Under the pieces are notes generated by a model. It made no database searches. It saw nothing but the letters and a program-made list of their open reading frames with translations, and had not been told where the DNA came from. A DNA stretch of 64,000 nucleotides from assembly GCF_030848945.1 (NCBI RefSeq), contig NZ_JANHAX010000002.1:434001-498000 (forward strand). Direction: 5' to 3'. Positions within the stretch are counted from its first letter, which is position 1; every line of letters begins with the position of its first letter. This stretch comes from Marimonas arenosa. Lineage in GTDB: Bacteria; Pseudomonadota; Alphaproteobacteria; Rhodobacterales; Rhodobacteraceae. This document shows, piece by piece, positions 34,446 to 42,627 of this stretch. Position numbers and translations under genes: made by a program.

Positions 34446-35177
34446 GTGAGCGCCCTCTACGACACCATCGGCAAAGGCTACGCCGCCCGCCGCCAGACCG
34501 ATCCGCGCATTGCGGCCGCGATCCATGCGCAACTGGGCGAAGCGCGGACGGTACTGAATATCGGGGCGGGCACGGGCTCGTATGAGCCGGGCGATCTTGA
34601 GGTCACCGCCGTCGAGCCTTCGGCGAAGATGATTGCGCAACGGCTCGAGGACGCGGCGCCGGTTGTGCAGGCCAGTGCCGAAAGCCTGCCCTTTGCGGAC
34701 AAGTCCTTCGATGCATCGATGGCGATCCTGACGGTGCATCATTGGAGCGATGTGGAGAAGGGCCTGGCGGAGATGCGCCGGGTGGCGCGGGACAGGATCG
34801 TGATCCTGACCTTCGATCCGGCGCTCGATGATTTCTGGCTGTTCGACTATCTGCCTGAGCTTGCGGCGCTCGACCGGCGACAGATGCCGGACATGGCGGA
34901 TTTCGAAACCGCGCTGGGTCCGGTCCAGCGGGTGCCCGTGCCGATCCCGCATGACTGCATCGACGGTCTGCTGTGCGCCTATTGGCGGCGGCCCGCGGCT
35001 TATCTCGACGAAAACGTGCGGCGCGGAATGTCGTCGTTTTCCAAGATCGCCGATGTCGGGGCGGGTTTGCAGCGGCTGGACCAGGATATCCGCAGCGGTG
35101 CGTGGGCACGCAAATATGCGCGGTTTCTCGACAGGGAGAGCTGTGATTTCGGCTATCACCTCGTGGTGACCGTCTGA
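34446..35177 (+). CDS. Class I SAM-dependent methyltransferase
   Basis: 243 residues. SAM-binding motif I VLNIGAGTGSYEP (about 37-49), motif II VTAVEPSAKMIAQ, and motif III-like FDASMAILTVHHWSDVEKGLAEMRRV identify the UbiE/Methyltransf_11 group. Substrate unknown. Start is GTG 34446. The C-terminal half (FWLFDYLPELAALD... AYWRRPAAYLDENVRRGMSSF) is typical of the small methyltransferases annotated near arginine genes in other genomes, but no direct link is proven. The argDF leader region follows. Confidence 0.85.
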   Translation: MSALYDTIGKGYAARRQTDPRIAAAIHAQLGEARTVLNIGAGTGSYEPGDLEVTAVEPSAKMIAQRLEDAAPVVQASAESLPFADKSFDASMAILTVHHWSDVEKGLAEMRRVARDRIVILTFDPALDDFWLFDYLPELAALDRRQMPDMADFETALGPVQRVPVPIPHDCIDGLLCAYWRRPAAYLDENVRRGMSSFSKIADVGAGLQRLDQDIRSGAWARKYARFLDRESCDFGYHLVVTV

Positions 35178-35199
35178 GTCCGGGGTTCGCGAAACCCTC

Positions 35200-35228
35200 T
35201 TTACACACGCCCCGCGGACCGCTAATGC
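35200..35228 (+). promoter_or_regulatory. Candidate promoter of the argDF leader
   Basis: TTTACA (35200-35205) resembles a -35 box and GCTAAT/TAATGC around 35221-35228 a weak -10 box. Transcription would then start at about 35233-35236, at or next to the ATG of the leader peptide (35235), which would explain the lack of a Shine-Dalgarno there. The match is weak and unverified. Confidence 0.35.
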
Positions 35229-35234
35229 GCCGTC

Positions 35235-35288
35235 ATGATCAAAGAGCACGCATATCTACCCAACCGACGCCGACGCTTCTGCGTCTGA
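35235..35288 (+). CDS. argDF leader peptide (arginine attenuator), 17 residues
   Basis: The ORF reads M-I-K-E-H-A-Y-L-P-N-R-R-R-R-F-C-V, with four consecutive Arg codons (CGA CGC CGA CGC, 35265-35276) just before the TGA at 35286. It lies upstream of argD, an arginine biosynthesis gene, and is followed by stem-loops and a terminator-like hairpin. This is the classic form of a transcription-attenuation leader: ribosomes stall at the Arg codons when charged Arg-tRNA is scarce. No Shine-Dalgarno; the mRNA may start at the ATG. Too short for statistical support on its own; the evidence is the run of Arg codons and the context. Confidence 0.75.
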   Translation: MIKEHAYLPNRRRRFCV

Positions 35289-35307
35289 CGTCCCGCTGTT
35301 GATCGGA

Positions 35308-35382
35308 TGCCGCAGTCTTGCGGCGCAAACTCTCGAAAATCGTTGACGAAAGCCCCGCGCTGCGGCACTCACGGGGCTTCTT
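35308..35382 (+). terminator. argDF attenuator: alternative hairpins and intrinsic terminator
   Basis: TGCCGCAG (35308-35315) can pair locally in GCCGCA-GTCT-TGCGGC (35309-35324) or with the perfect complement CTGCGGCA (35360-35367). The latter lies in the loop of the hairpin AAGCCCCG (35350-35357) / CGGGGCTT (35372-35379), which is followed by CTT. Exclusive pairing of the two CTGCGGC copies gives the pair of alternative structures needed for attenuation. The argD ribosome site (AAAGGA) and start follow at 35404. Confidence 0.65.
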
Positions 35383-35403
35383 GAAAGGGAAAGGATACGA
35401 CCG

Positions 35404-36591
35404 ATGATCCCCTCCGTTCTGCCGACCTACAACCGCGCGCCCCTTGAATTCGTGAAGGGCGAAGGAAGCTGGCTGATCGAGGCGGACGGGCGACGCTTTC
35501 TCGATCTGGGATCGGGCATCGCGGTGAACGTGCTGGGTCACGCCCATCCCGAGCTGGTCGCAACACTGACCGAGCAGGCCCGGAATCTGTGGCATGTCTC
35601 GAACCTCTACCACATCCCGCAGCAGCAAAAGCTGGCCGACATGCTGGTCGACAAGACCTTCGCCGACACGGTGTTCTTCACCAACTCGGGCACGGAATCC
35701 TGCGAACTGGCTGTGAAAATGGCGCGGAAATACTGGTACGAGAAGGGCGTGCCCGAGCGGGTCGAGATTATCGGCTTCGAGGGCGCATTCCATGGCCGCT
35801 CGTCGGCCGGAATCGCCGCTGCAGGGTCGGAGAAGATGACCACGGGCTTCGGGCCGCTGCTGCCGGGGTTCAAGCATCTGGCCTGGAGCGACATGGCGGC
35901 GCTGAAAGCGGCCATTGACGACAAAACGGCGGCCGTGATCCTGGAGCCGGTCCAGGGCGAGGGCGGCATCCGGCCGATGGCCGACGACATGCTGCGCGAG
36001 GTGCGCGAGATCTGCGACGCGGCCGGTGTCCTGCTGATCCTTGACGAGGTGCAATGCGGCATGGGCCGGACCGGGCGGCTGTTCGCCCATGAATGGGCGG
36101 GGATTGCGCCCGACATCATGATGGTGGCCAAGGGTATCGGCGGCGGCTTCCCGCTGGGCGCGGTTCTGGCAACGGAAGCGGCGGCGTCGGGCATGACCGC
36201 GGGCACCCATGGGTCGACCTATGGTGGCAACCCGCTGGGCTGTGCGGTCGGTGGCAAGGTGATGGAGATCGTCTCGGAGCCGGATTTTCTCGGCGCGGTC
36301 AACGCTCGCGCCGGGGCGCTGCGCCAGAAGCTTGAAGGGCTGGTGGCCTCGCACCCGGAAGTGTTCGAAGAGGTGCGCGGCACCGGGCTGATGCTGGGGC
36401 TGAAGTGCCGGGTGAGCAATGCCGACGTGGTCAAGGCCGGCTATGACAACCTGGTGATCACCGTGCCGGCGGCGGACAACGTGATCCGCCTGCTGCCGCC
36501 GCTCAACATCACCGAGGACGAGATTGCCGAGGCCGTCGAGCGCCTCGATGCCGCGGCCGCCGCAATCGAGTCCGTGTCTTCTTCTGTTTGA
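35404..36591 (+). CDS. argD: Acetylornithine aminotransferase
   Basis: 395 residues, class III PLP aminotransferase. It contains SGIAVNVLGHAHPELV, FTNSGTESCELAVKMAR (phosphate binding), EGAFHGRSSAGI, EPVQGEGGIRP, LILDEVQCGMGRTGRLFA (Asp of the PLP ring) and the catalytic Lys in VAKGIGGGFPLGAVL. It converts N-acetylglutamate semialdehyde to N-acetylornithine; members may also act in lysine synthesis. Its neighbour argF and the Arg-codon leader fix the arginine role. The 3' end is embedded in a dispersed repeat (CTTCTTCTGTT). Confidence 0.95.
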   Translation: MIPSVLPTYNRAPLEFVKGEGSWLIEADGRRFLDLGSGIAVNVLGHAHPELVATLTEQARNLWHVSNLYHIPQQQKLADMLVDKTFADTVFFTNSGTESCELAVKMARKYWYEKGVPERVEIIGFEGAFHGRSSAGIAAAGSEKMTTGFGPLLPGFKHLAWSDMAALKAAIDDKTAAVILEPVQGEGGIRPMADDMLREVREICDAAGVLLILDEVQCGMGRTGRLFAHEWAGIAPDIMMVAKGIGGGFPLGAVLATEAAASGMTAGTHGSTYGGNPLGCAVGGKVMEIVSEPDFLGAVNARAGALRQKLEGLVASHPEVFEEVRGTGLMLGLKCRVSNADVVKAGYDNLVITVPAADNVIRLLPPLNITEDEIAEAVERLDAAAAAIESVSSSV

Positions 36592-36630
36592 AAAATACCT
36601 TCCGGGGGTCCGGGGGTGGAAAACCCCCGG
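36580..36630. repeat. CTTCTTCTGTT-GAAAAATACCT hairpin element between argD and argF
   Basis: CTTCTTCTGTTTGAAAAATACCTTCCGGGGG is followed by the stem CCGGGGGT / ACCCCCGG (36610-36630). The first bases overlap the last codons of argD. It resembles the element at 46383-46430 (CTTCTTCTGTT, GAAAATACCT, then a G/C stem). If it terminates, argF would need its own promoter; there is no long T-run, so processing is also possible. Confidence 0.6.
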
Positions 36631-36657
36631 TCCTGCCGTCGACACGGGAACCGACCG

Positions 36658-37584
36658 ATGAACCATTTCCTCGATATCCACAAAACCGATGCCGGTGCCT
36701 TGCAGGGCATGCTCAGCAAGGCCCGCGAGATGAAGGACGCCCGCAATGGACGCCCCAAGGGTACGCCTGATGACGATCAGCCGCTGAAAGGCCGCATGGT
36801 GGCGCTGATCTTCGAGAAGCCCTCGACCCGGACGCGTGTTTCCTTCGATGTGGGCGTGCGCCAGATGGGCGGTGAGACCATGGTGCTCAGCGGCAACGAC
36901 ATGCAGCTAGGCCACGGCGAAACCATTGCCGACACCGCCCGGGTGCTGTCGCGCTATGTCGACCTGATCATGATCCGGACCTTCGATGAGTCGGTGCTGA
37001 CCGAAATGGCCGAGTACTCGGATGTGCCGGTGATAAACGGACTGACCGACCGCACCCACCCCTGCCAGATCATGGCCGACGTGATGACCTATGAAGAACA
37101 TCGCGGCCCGATCGCCGGCAAGAAGGTGGTGTGGTGCGGCGACGGCAACAATGTCTGCGCCTCGTTCCTGCACGCGGCCGGGCAGTTCGGCTTCGACCTG
37201 ACCTTCGCCGGGCCGCCGCAGTTCGACCCCGAGGACGAGTTCGTGGGCTATGCCCGCAGGAAGGGCTCGAAAGTGGCGATCGAACGCGACGCCGCCAAGG
37301 CTGTCGCGGGCGCCGATCTGGTGGTGACCGACACCTGGGTCAGCATGCATGACTCGCAGTCCTCGAAGGAGCGGCGGCACAACATGCTGCGGCCCTATCA
37401 GGTCAACGAGGCGCTGATGAGTCACGCAAAGCCGGACGCGCTGTTCATGCATTGCCTGCCGGCGCATCGCGAAGAGGAGGCCACCTCGGCGGTGATGGAC
37501 GGTCCGCATTCGGTGATCTTCGACGAGGCGGAAAACCGGCTGCACGCGCAAAAGGCGATCATGCGCTGGTGCCTCGGGGTCTGA
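36658..37584 (+). CDS. argF: Ornithine carbamoyltransferase
   Basis: 308 residues. Carbamoyl-phosphate site [14 protein letters not shown] (STRTR), [16 protein letters not shown] (HPCQ), ornithine-binding [16 protein letters not shown] and [12 protein letters not shown] (HCLP Cys) identify ornithine carbamoyltransferase (ornithine + carbamoyl phosphate to citrulline). ATG 36658 is chosen since family sequence ([16 protein letters not shown]) starts there; in-frame upstream codons fall in the hairpin. Follows argD by 66 bases, probably the same transcript and attenuator. Confidence 0.95.
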   Translation: MNHFLDIHKTDAGALQGMLSKAREMKDARNGRPKGTPDDDQPLKGRMVALIFEKPSTRTRVSFDVGVRQMGGETMVLSGNDMQLGHGETIADTARVLSRYVDLIMIRTFDESVLTEMAEYSDVPVINGLTDRTHPCQIMADVMTYEEHRGPIAGKKVVWCGDGNNVCASFLHAAGQFGFDLTFAGPPQFDPEDEFVGYARRKGSKVAIERDAAKAVAGADLVVTDTWVSMHDSQSSKERRHNMLRPYQVNEALMSHAKPDALFMHCLPAHREEEATSAVMDGPHSVIFDEAENRLHAQKAIMRWCLGV

Positions 37585-37642
37585 GCCGCCGGGCGCCGGC
37601 CCCGGCCGGATCAGACGTTGCCAGCGGCGCCGTTGTCGGCGA

Positions 37643-39178
37643 TCACGCCCCCGCCGGGGTGGCATCGGCCAGCGCGGCGCGGGCAGCCGACAGCGTTGCG
37701 CCGGCGTCGCACGTGGCGTCGAGATGCCTCCAGTCCACCGTGCCGCTGCCAGCGGCGAGCTGGCGCTCGAGCACTGCGACATCGGCATCCGAGGCATCGC
37801 CCCGCCGGCCGGCGACGCGCTGGCGCAGGCGGTCGGGCGGCGCGGTGAGCCAGAGGCCCACGAAGGGCACATCCAGCGCGGTGGCCATATCGCGGGCGGC
37901 GGTGCGCCGGGTCGGGTCGAGAAAGGTGGCGTCGAGGATTACCGTATGCCCGGCGCCGAGGATCGTGCCGGCCCGCGCCATCATCCGTTCATAGACCTGG
38001 CCGCGGGCGGTAGCGGAATAGGCGGCGTCGGGGAGGGGGGCGGTGTTATCGCGACCGGCTTTGCGCAACACGTCCGAGGCCAGCCAGACGGCGCCCGGCG
38101 CGGCGCCGACATGCGGCGCCAGCCCCCGCGCGAGCAGGCTCTTGCCGGTGCCGGAAAAACCGCCGACGGCGATGCAGACGGGCGGGGGCGGGCGCAGGAA
38201 ACCGGTCGCCTCCTGCAGGAGAAGGGCCACTTCGGCGTCGCTCGCATGTGGCATGCCGCGGGCGGCGTCGGTCTGCAGAAGCACCATGGCGCGGATTGCC
38301 GCCCGCACCGAAAGAAAGAGCGGCAAGGCCGCGAGACCGGCGTCCTGGCGTCCCTGAAAATCCAGCAGCCACGCGTCGAGCACGCGGGCGGCGGCGCGGC
38401 GCAGGTCGCGGTGACAGAGGTCCATCAGCAGGAAAGCCAGATCGTAGAGCAGGTCGCAGGTGCCGAGGGTTTCGTCGAATTCCAGCGCGTCGAACGGCAC
38501 GGGGCGGCCGTCGAGGAGCACCAGGTTGCGCAGGTGCAGGTCGCCGTGACCGCGGCGGACCGCGCCAGTCTGGCCGCGGGCCTTGAGAAGGTCGGCGTGC
38601 CGGTCCAGCGCGTTGCGGGCGCCGGCCGACCAGCCGCGGTGCAAGCGCAGGGCCTCGGTGCCGGGAAAGCCGGCGAAGACCCGGTCGAGCTCGTCGAGAA
38701 TGTCGGCGATGAGCCGGGTGCCGTCGCGCAGGCGGACAGGGGCGGCGTGGTGGTAGGCGGCGAGGCTGTGGCCCAGTTCGGTGGCCAGCACATCGTCGAG
38801 CCCGCCCCGGGCCGCCACCGCCTCGAGCTCGTCCTCGGCCGGGAAGCGGCGCATCCGCAGCACCCAGTCGACCGGGTCACCGGCCCCATCCAGCGCCAGG
38901 CGGCCATCGGCCTCGCGGGTCACCGCCACGACGTCGCGGTAGAGCGTCGGCGCGGCGGGACGGTTCAATTCGAGTTCGCGCATCAGCATGGCGCGGCGTT
39001 TATCGGGCGTGGAGAGGTCCATGTAGTCGTAGATCACCGCGCGTTTGAGTTTGAGCGCAGTGTCGCCACAGAGAAACACGAAGGCGCCGTGGGTTTCGAC
39101 CCGGTCGACCGGGTCCGGCGCGCCGAAGCTGTCGGGGGACGAGAGAAAGGCAATGGTTTCGGTCTGGTTGTCTGCCAT
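37643..39178 (-). CDS. Bifunctional aminoglycoside-phosphotransferase-like / AAA P-loop kinase
   Basis: 511 residues in two parts. The N-terminal half (about 1-310) is protein-kinase-like APH: KLKRAVIYDYMDLST..., catalytic loop RRGHGDLHLRNLVLLDG and metal-binding FDALEFDE. The C-terminal half (from about 330) is a P-loop kinase with GGFSGTGKS and GAVWLASDVLRK. Such fusions are known as bifunctional APH/ATP-binding proteins without defined substrates. Phosphorylation of a small molecule or nucleotide is likely. Stands alone between argF and the reductase gene; divergent from the latter. Confidence 0.83.
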   Translation of the reverse strand: MADNQTETIAFLSSPDSFGAPDPVDRVETHGAFVFLCGDTALKLKRAVIYDYMDLSTPDKRRAMLMRELELNRPAAPTLYRDVVAVTREADGRLALDGAGDPVDWVLRMRRFPAEDELEAVAARGGLDDVLATELGHSLAAYHHAAPVRLRDGTRLIADILDELDRVFAGFPGTEALRLHRGWSAGARNALDRHADLLKARGQTGAVRRGHGDLHLRNLVLLDGRPVPFDALEFDETLGTCDLLYDLAFLLMDLCHRDLRRAAARVLDAWLLDFQGRQDAGLAALPLFLSVRAAIRAMVLLQTDAARGMPHASDAEVALLLQEATGFLRPPPPVCIAVGGFSGTGKSLLARGLAPHVGAAPGAVWLASDVLRKAGRDNTAPLPDAAYSATARGQVYERMMARAGTILGAGHTVILDATFLDPTRRTAARDMATALDVPFVGLWLTAPPDRLRQRVAGRRGDASDADVAVLERQLAAGSGTVDWRHLDATCDAGATLSAARAALADATPAGA

Positions 39179-39300
39179 GCTGGCACGTCCTGCGGTTGGG
39201 ACCCGGTCACAGGTTGCCCTGATCGGCGCCGGCCATCAAGCGGGGATGACGGGTGCGGCGCGCCAGCATAGAGTTCGGGGAAGACATGAAGGGGGACGCC

Positions 39301-40284
39301 ATGACGCAACCGAGAATCGTGGTGGCAGGGGCCGGCGCAGTGGGCTGTTTCGTGGGCGGGCTGCTGGCGGCAGCCGGGCGCGAGGTGGTGTTGCTGGGGC
39401 GGGGCTGGCTGCGTGACGAGGTGGCGGCGCATGGGCTGACCTGCACCGATTTCAGCGGCCTGGCGGTGACGGCCGCGCCGGAGGTCAGCGACGATCCGGC
39501 CGTGCTGGCGCGCGCCGACATCGTGCTGGTCTGCGTCAAGAGCGGCGCGACCGGCGAGATGGCACGACTGATTGCCGAGCAGGCCCCGATGCAGGCGGTG
39601 GTGGTCAGCCTGCAGAATGGCGTGCGCAACGTGGATGTGCTGCGGCGCGCCCTGCCAGGACGCGACGTGCGCGGCGGCATGGTGGGGTTCAACGTGGTGG
39701 GGTTGGGCGAGGGGCGGTTTCACCGCTCGACCAGCGGCGAGATCGTGGTGGCATTCGGGGATGGCGATCTGGCCGAGACGCTGGAGGCGCCGGGGCTCGT
39801 GGTCGAAGAGGTGGTGGGAATCGAGGCGGTACAGCGCGGTAAGCTGATCCTGAACCTGACAAATGCGGTCAATGCGTTGTCGGGGTTATCGTTGCACGAC
39901 ATGTTGCTCGTCCGTGGTTGGCGCCGGGTGATGGCGGCGCAGATGAGCGAGGGGCTGGCGGTGTTCCGGGCCGCCGGGCTCGAGGTCGCGGTGCCGGCGA
40001 AGGCGCCGGGGTGGGCAATCCCGTGGATACTACGGTTGCCGACGGGGCTGTTCCGACGCATCGCGGCACCGATGCTTGTGGTGGATCCGCAGGCGCGAAC
40101 GTCGATGGTGGCCGATCTGACGGCGGGGCGGCGCACCGAGGTCGACGAGTTCCAGGGCGAGATCGTGCGGCTGGGCGGGGTGCATGGGCTGGAAACCCCG
40201 GTCAACGCGCGGGTGATGATCGCGATCGGTGAAGCAGAAGGCGGGCGCAACCGGGTTTGGACGCCAGAGGATCTGCTGACGTAG
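39301..40284 (+). CDS. 2-dehydropantoate 2-reductase family protein
   Basis: 327 residues. N-terminal Rossmann motif VVAGAGAVGCFVGGLLAAAGREVVLLGR, VCVKSGATGEM, SLQNGVRN and central KLILNLTNAVNALSG (catalytic Lys region) fit the ApbA/PanE ketopantoate reductase family. The C-terminal conserved block (VVDPQARTSMVADLTAGRRTEVDEFQGEIVRLG) has the ketopantoate-reductase Ser/Asn region. It may make pantoate from ketopantoate with NADPH or act on a related 2-oxo acid. ATG 39301 has GGGGG six bases upstream; longer in-frame starts precede the ribosome site. Confidence 0.85.
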   Translation: MTQPRIVVAGAGAVGCFVGGLLAAAGREVVLLGRGWLRDEVAAHGLTCTDFSGLAVTAAPEVSDDPAVLARADIVLVCVKSGATGEMARLIAEQAPMQAVVVSLQNGVRNVDVLRRALPGRDVRGGMVGFNVVGLGEGRFHRSTSGEIVVAFGDGDLAETLEAPGLVVEEVVGIEAVQRGKLILNLTNAVNALSGLSLHDMLLVRGWRRVMAAQMSEGLAVFRAAGLEVAVPAKAPGWAIPWILRLPTGLFRRIAAPMLVVDPQARTSMVADLTAGRRTEVDEFQGEIVRLGGVHGLETPVNARVMIAIGEAEGGRNRVWTPEDLLT

Positions 40285-40517
40285 AACCGGGCTGGCATCG
40301 GTAGGATCGCAATCACGTTCGGGTTGGAGTGGTGAATGCTCTGCCGCGCGACCTTTTCACACGCCGTCGACAATGGTCCCCGGATCGCGTGCGATCCGGC
40401 TCCCCCTCCGGGGGACGCGTGAACCGCCGTTGTGCTTGATGGCCGCAAAGGTCGACTTCGGGCCAATCGAAGTTGCGTTCCCGGCTGGCTGCGAGGGGCT
40501 TACGGGGCGAAAACTCT

Positions 40518-42002
40518 TTAGGACACGATGGCGGTAAGGATGTAGAAGACCAGCCCCGACATCAGCGCGGCGGCTGGCACGGTGATCACCCAGGCGGCGA
40601 CGATGGTCATGAAATGCGACCGGCGGACCAGCTTGCGGCGGCGGCGTTCCTCGGGGGCGATGCGCCGCTCCTCGGGGACGCCGTTGGAATTGTGCCTCAT
40701 CCGCTTGACAGTGTGCCATTCACGGAAAAAACCTACACCGAACACGCCACCCACGGCGATGTGGGTGGAACTGACCGGGAGGCCCAGCCAGGAGGCGACG
40801 ATCACGGTGATCGCCGCCGACAGCGCCACGCAATAGGCGCGCATCGGGTTCAGCTTGGTGATCTGGGAGCCGACCATACGGATCAGTTTCGGCCCGAACA
40901 GGAACAGCCCGAAGGAGATGCCGAAGGCACCGATCACCATCACCCAGAGCGGGATCGAGACCTTGGCGGAAAACGAGCCATATTCGGTGGCGTGGACGAT
41001 GGCGGCGAGCGGGCCGACGGCATTGGCGACGTCGTTGGCGCCATGGGCGAAGCTTAGCAGCGCGGCCGAGATCACCAGCGGGATGCCGAACAACACCTTG
41101 AGCGATTTGTTGCGGTTTTCCAGACCCCTGGCCTGCCGTCGGATCAGTGGAATGGTGATGAGCCAGGACGCGACGCCGACGGCGAGCCCGATCAGCAGGG
41201 CGGTCTGGACATCGATCTTGATGATCCGCTTCAGCCCCTTGAGCGCGAGATAAGCGGCGAAAGTGCCGGCCATGATGCCGACCAGGATCGGCACCCAGCG
41301 CCGTGCGGCAGCGATCTTGTCGTCCTGGTAGATCACCCGGCTTTTGATCAGGGCGAGGAACAGTGCGGCGATGGCACCCCCCAGCACCGGCGAGATCACC
41401 CAGCTGGCGGCGATCTTGCCCATGGTCGGCCAGTTCACGGCGGCGAAGCCGGCGGCGGCAATACCGGCGCCCATGACGCCGCCGACGACGGAATGGGTGG
41501 TTGAAACCGGCGCCCCGATCCAGGTGGCAAGGTTGACCCAGAGCGCCGCCGAGATCAGCGCCGCCATCATTGCCCAGATGAAGATCTCGGCATTCTCGAC
41601 CGTCGAAGGCGCGATGATGCCTTTGGAAATGGTCGAAACCACGTCACCACCGGCGATGAGGGCGCCGGCGCTTTCGAAGACGGCGGCAATGGCGATGGCG
41701 CCACCCATGGTCAGCGCGTTGGCACCCACCGCCGGACCCATGTTGTTGGCGACGTCGTTGGCGCCGATATTGAGCGCCATGTAGGCGCCGAACACGGCGG
41801 CCGCGACCACGATCATGTTCATCGGAACCTGGCCGAAGAAAAAACCCGCGGCAATTCCTGCGATCACGATGAAAGCCAGCGCGATGCCCGGCGCCACCAT
41901 CGGTCGGGCAACGTATTGCGTGCCGGCTTCGAGATAGGAAAACCGGTGCAGGTCGCGGTCGAGAGTCTCGAAGTGATCGGTGTCGTTGGGCGCGTCGCTC
42001 AC
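40518..42002 (-). CDS. Inorganic phosphate transporter, PiT family
   Basis: 494 residues and ten or more membrane helices. The duplicated PiT signature is present: GANDVANNMGPAVGANALTMGGA (about 82) and GANDVANAVGPLAAIVHA (about 333), plus STTHSVVGGVMGAG and SSTHIAVGGVFGVG. PiT proteins import phosphate with H+ or Na+, often as metal-phosphate complexes. A cytoplasmic N-terminal extension of about 35 residues precedes the first helix. An 11-bp direct repeat lies upstream (42066-42081). Confidence 0.93.
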   Translation of the reverse strand: MSDAPNDTDHFETLDRDLHRFSYLEAGTQYVARPMVAPGIALAFIVIAGIAAGFFFGQVPMNMIVVAAAVFGAYMALNIGANDVANNMGPAVGANALTMGGAIAIAAVFESAGALIAGGDVVSTISKGIIAPSTVENAEIFIWAMMAALISAALWVNLATWIGAPVSTTHSVVGGVMGAGIAAAGFAAVNWPTMGKIAASWVISPVLGGAIAALFLALIKSRVIYQDDKIAAARRWVPILVGIMAGTFAAYLALKGLKRIIKIDVQTALLIGLAVGVASWLITIPLIRRQARGLENRNKSLKVLFGIPLVISAALLSFAHGANDVANAVGPLAAIVHATEYGSFSAKVSIPLWVMVIGAFGISFGLFLFGPKLIRMVGSQITKLNPMRAYCVALSAAITVIVASWLGLPVSSTHIAVGGVFGVGFFREWHTVKRMRHNSNGVPEERRIAPEERRRRKLVRRSHFMTIVAAWVITVPAAALMSGLVFYILTAIVS

Positions 42003-42065
42003 GTGTCTTCCCCATCGGCTTTTGCCAGCGGGGTAGACAAGCCAGCGCGACGGATCAACCGTTTT

Positions 42066-42081
42066 GTTACGCAGGCGTTAC
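42066..42081 (-). promoter_or_regulatory. 11-bp spaced GTTAC direct repeat upstream of the phosphate transporter
   Basis: GTTAC at 42066 and 42077 (GTAAC on the minus strand) repeats with 11-bp period in the 86-base gap before the transporter. The spacing suits a tandem response-regulator site such as a PhoB box, but the bases do not match the usual CTGTCAT half-site, so the assignment is tentative. Confidence 0.3.
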
Positions 42082-42088
42082 AAATCAC

Positions 42089-42547
42089 TCACAACTGGAG
42101 CAACAGTTCCTTCAATTCCGGTTCGCGCACCATGTTGGCGGCCTTTTCCGGGCTGACCCATTTGCGGCGGCGCTCGTCGGATTCGGGGAACTCGTCGGCG
42201 AGTTTCCTGACTTCGATCGGGAAGACGAGGGTTTCCACCGGCACCGGCAGGCCCGAGTCGAGTTCCTTGTCATAGGCATAGCTGCCCAGCGACGCGCCAG
42301 TGACGCGACCCTTTTTCACGCCGGCCTCTTCCCAGGCTTCCTGCAACGCGGCGCCAGCGGCGTCCTTGCCCTTGATCGGCCAGCCCTTGGGGATGATCCA
42401 GCGACCGGTGTCGCGCGAGGTGACCAACAGAACCTTCTTCTCTGCGCCTTTCTGGGTGTAGCAGAGCGCACCGACCTGGAGCCGCTTGGGACGCCGCAGA
42501 AGCGGCTGGACCAGTTCGGTCCAGGCTTTTCTCAATCTGTCTGTCAT
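42089..42547 (-). CDS. Nudix hydrolase (diphosphoinositol-polyphosphate-phosphohydrolase-like)
   Basis: 152 residues. The Nudix box is GWPIKGKDAAGAALQEAWEEAGV: compared with G-x5-E-x7-REUxEExGU the first Glu is Lys and the Arg is Gln, while the catalytic EExG core is kept, a form common in alphaproteobacterial members. It is preceded by the substrate-binding strand VLLVTSRDTGRWIIPK. It should hydrolyse a nucleoside-diphosphate-linked or diphospho compound. ATG 42547 is chosen over an in-frame ATG 19 codons upstream. A promoter-like AT-rich stretch lies at 42560-42600. Confidence 0.85.
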   Translation of the reverse strand: MTDRLRKAWTELVQPLLRRPKRLQVGALCYTQKGAEKKVLLVTSRDTGRWIIPKGWPIKGKDAAGAALQEAWEEAGVKKGRVTGASLGSYAYDKELDSGLPVPVETLVFPIEVRKLADEFPESDERRRKWVSPEKAANMVREPELKELLLQL

Positions 42548-42627
42548 TTCAAAACTCGTTGACCCGCCGCAATTTGGTTTTTTGTTAATGTGCATATAGG
42601 ACAAACCTTAGCGAAATGCAAAAATCG

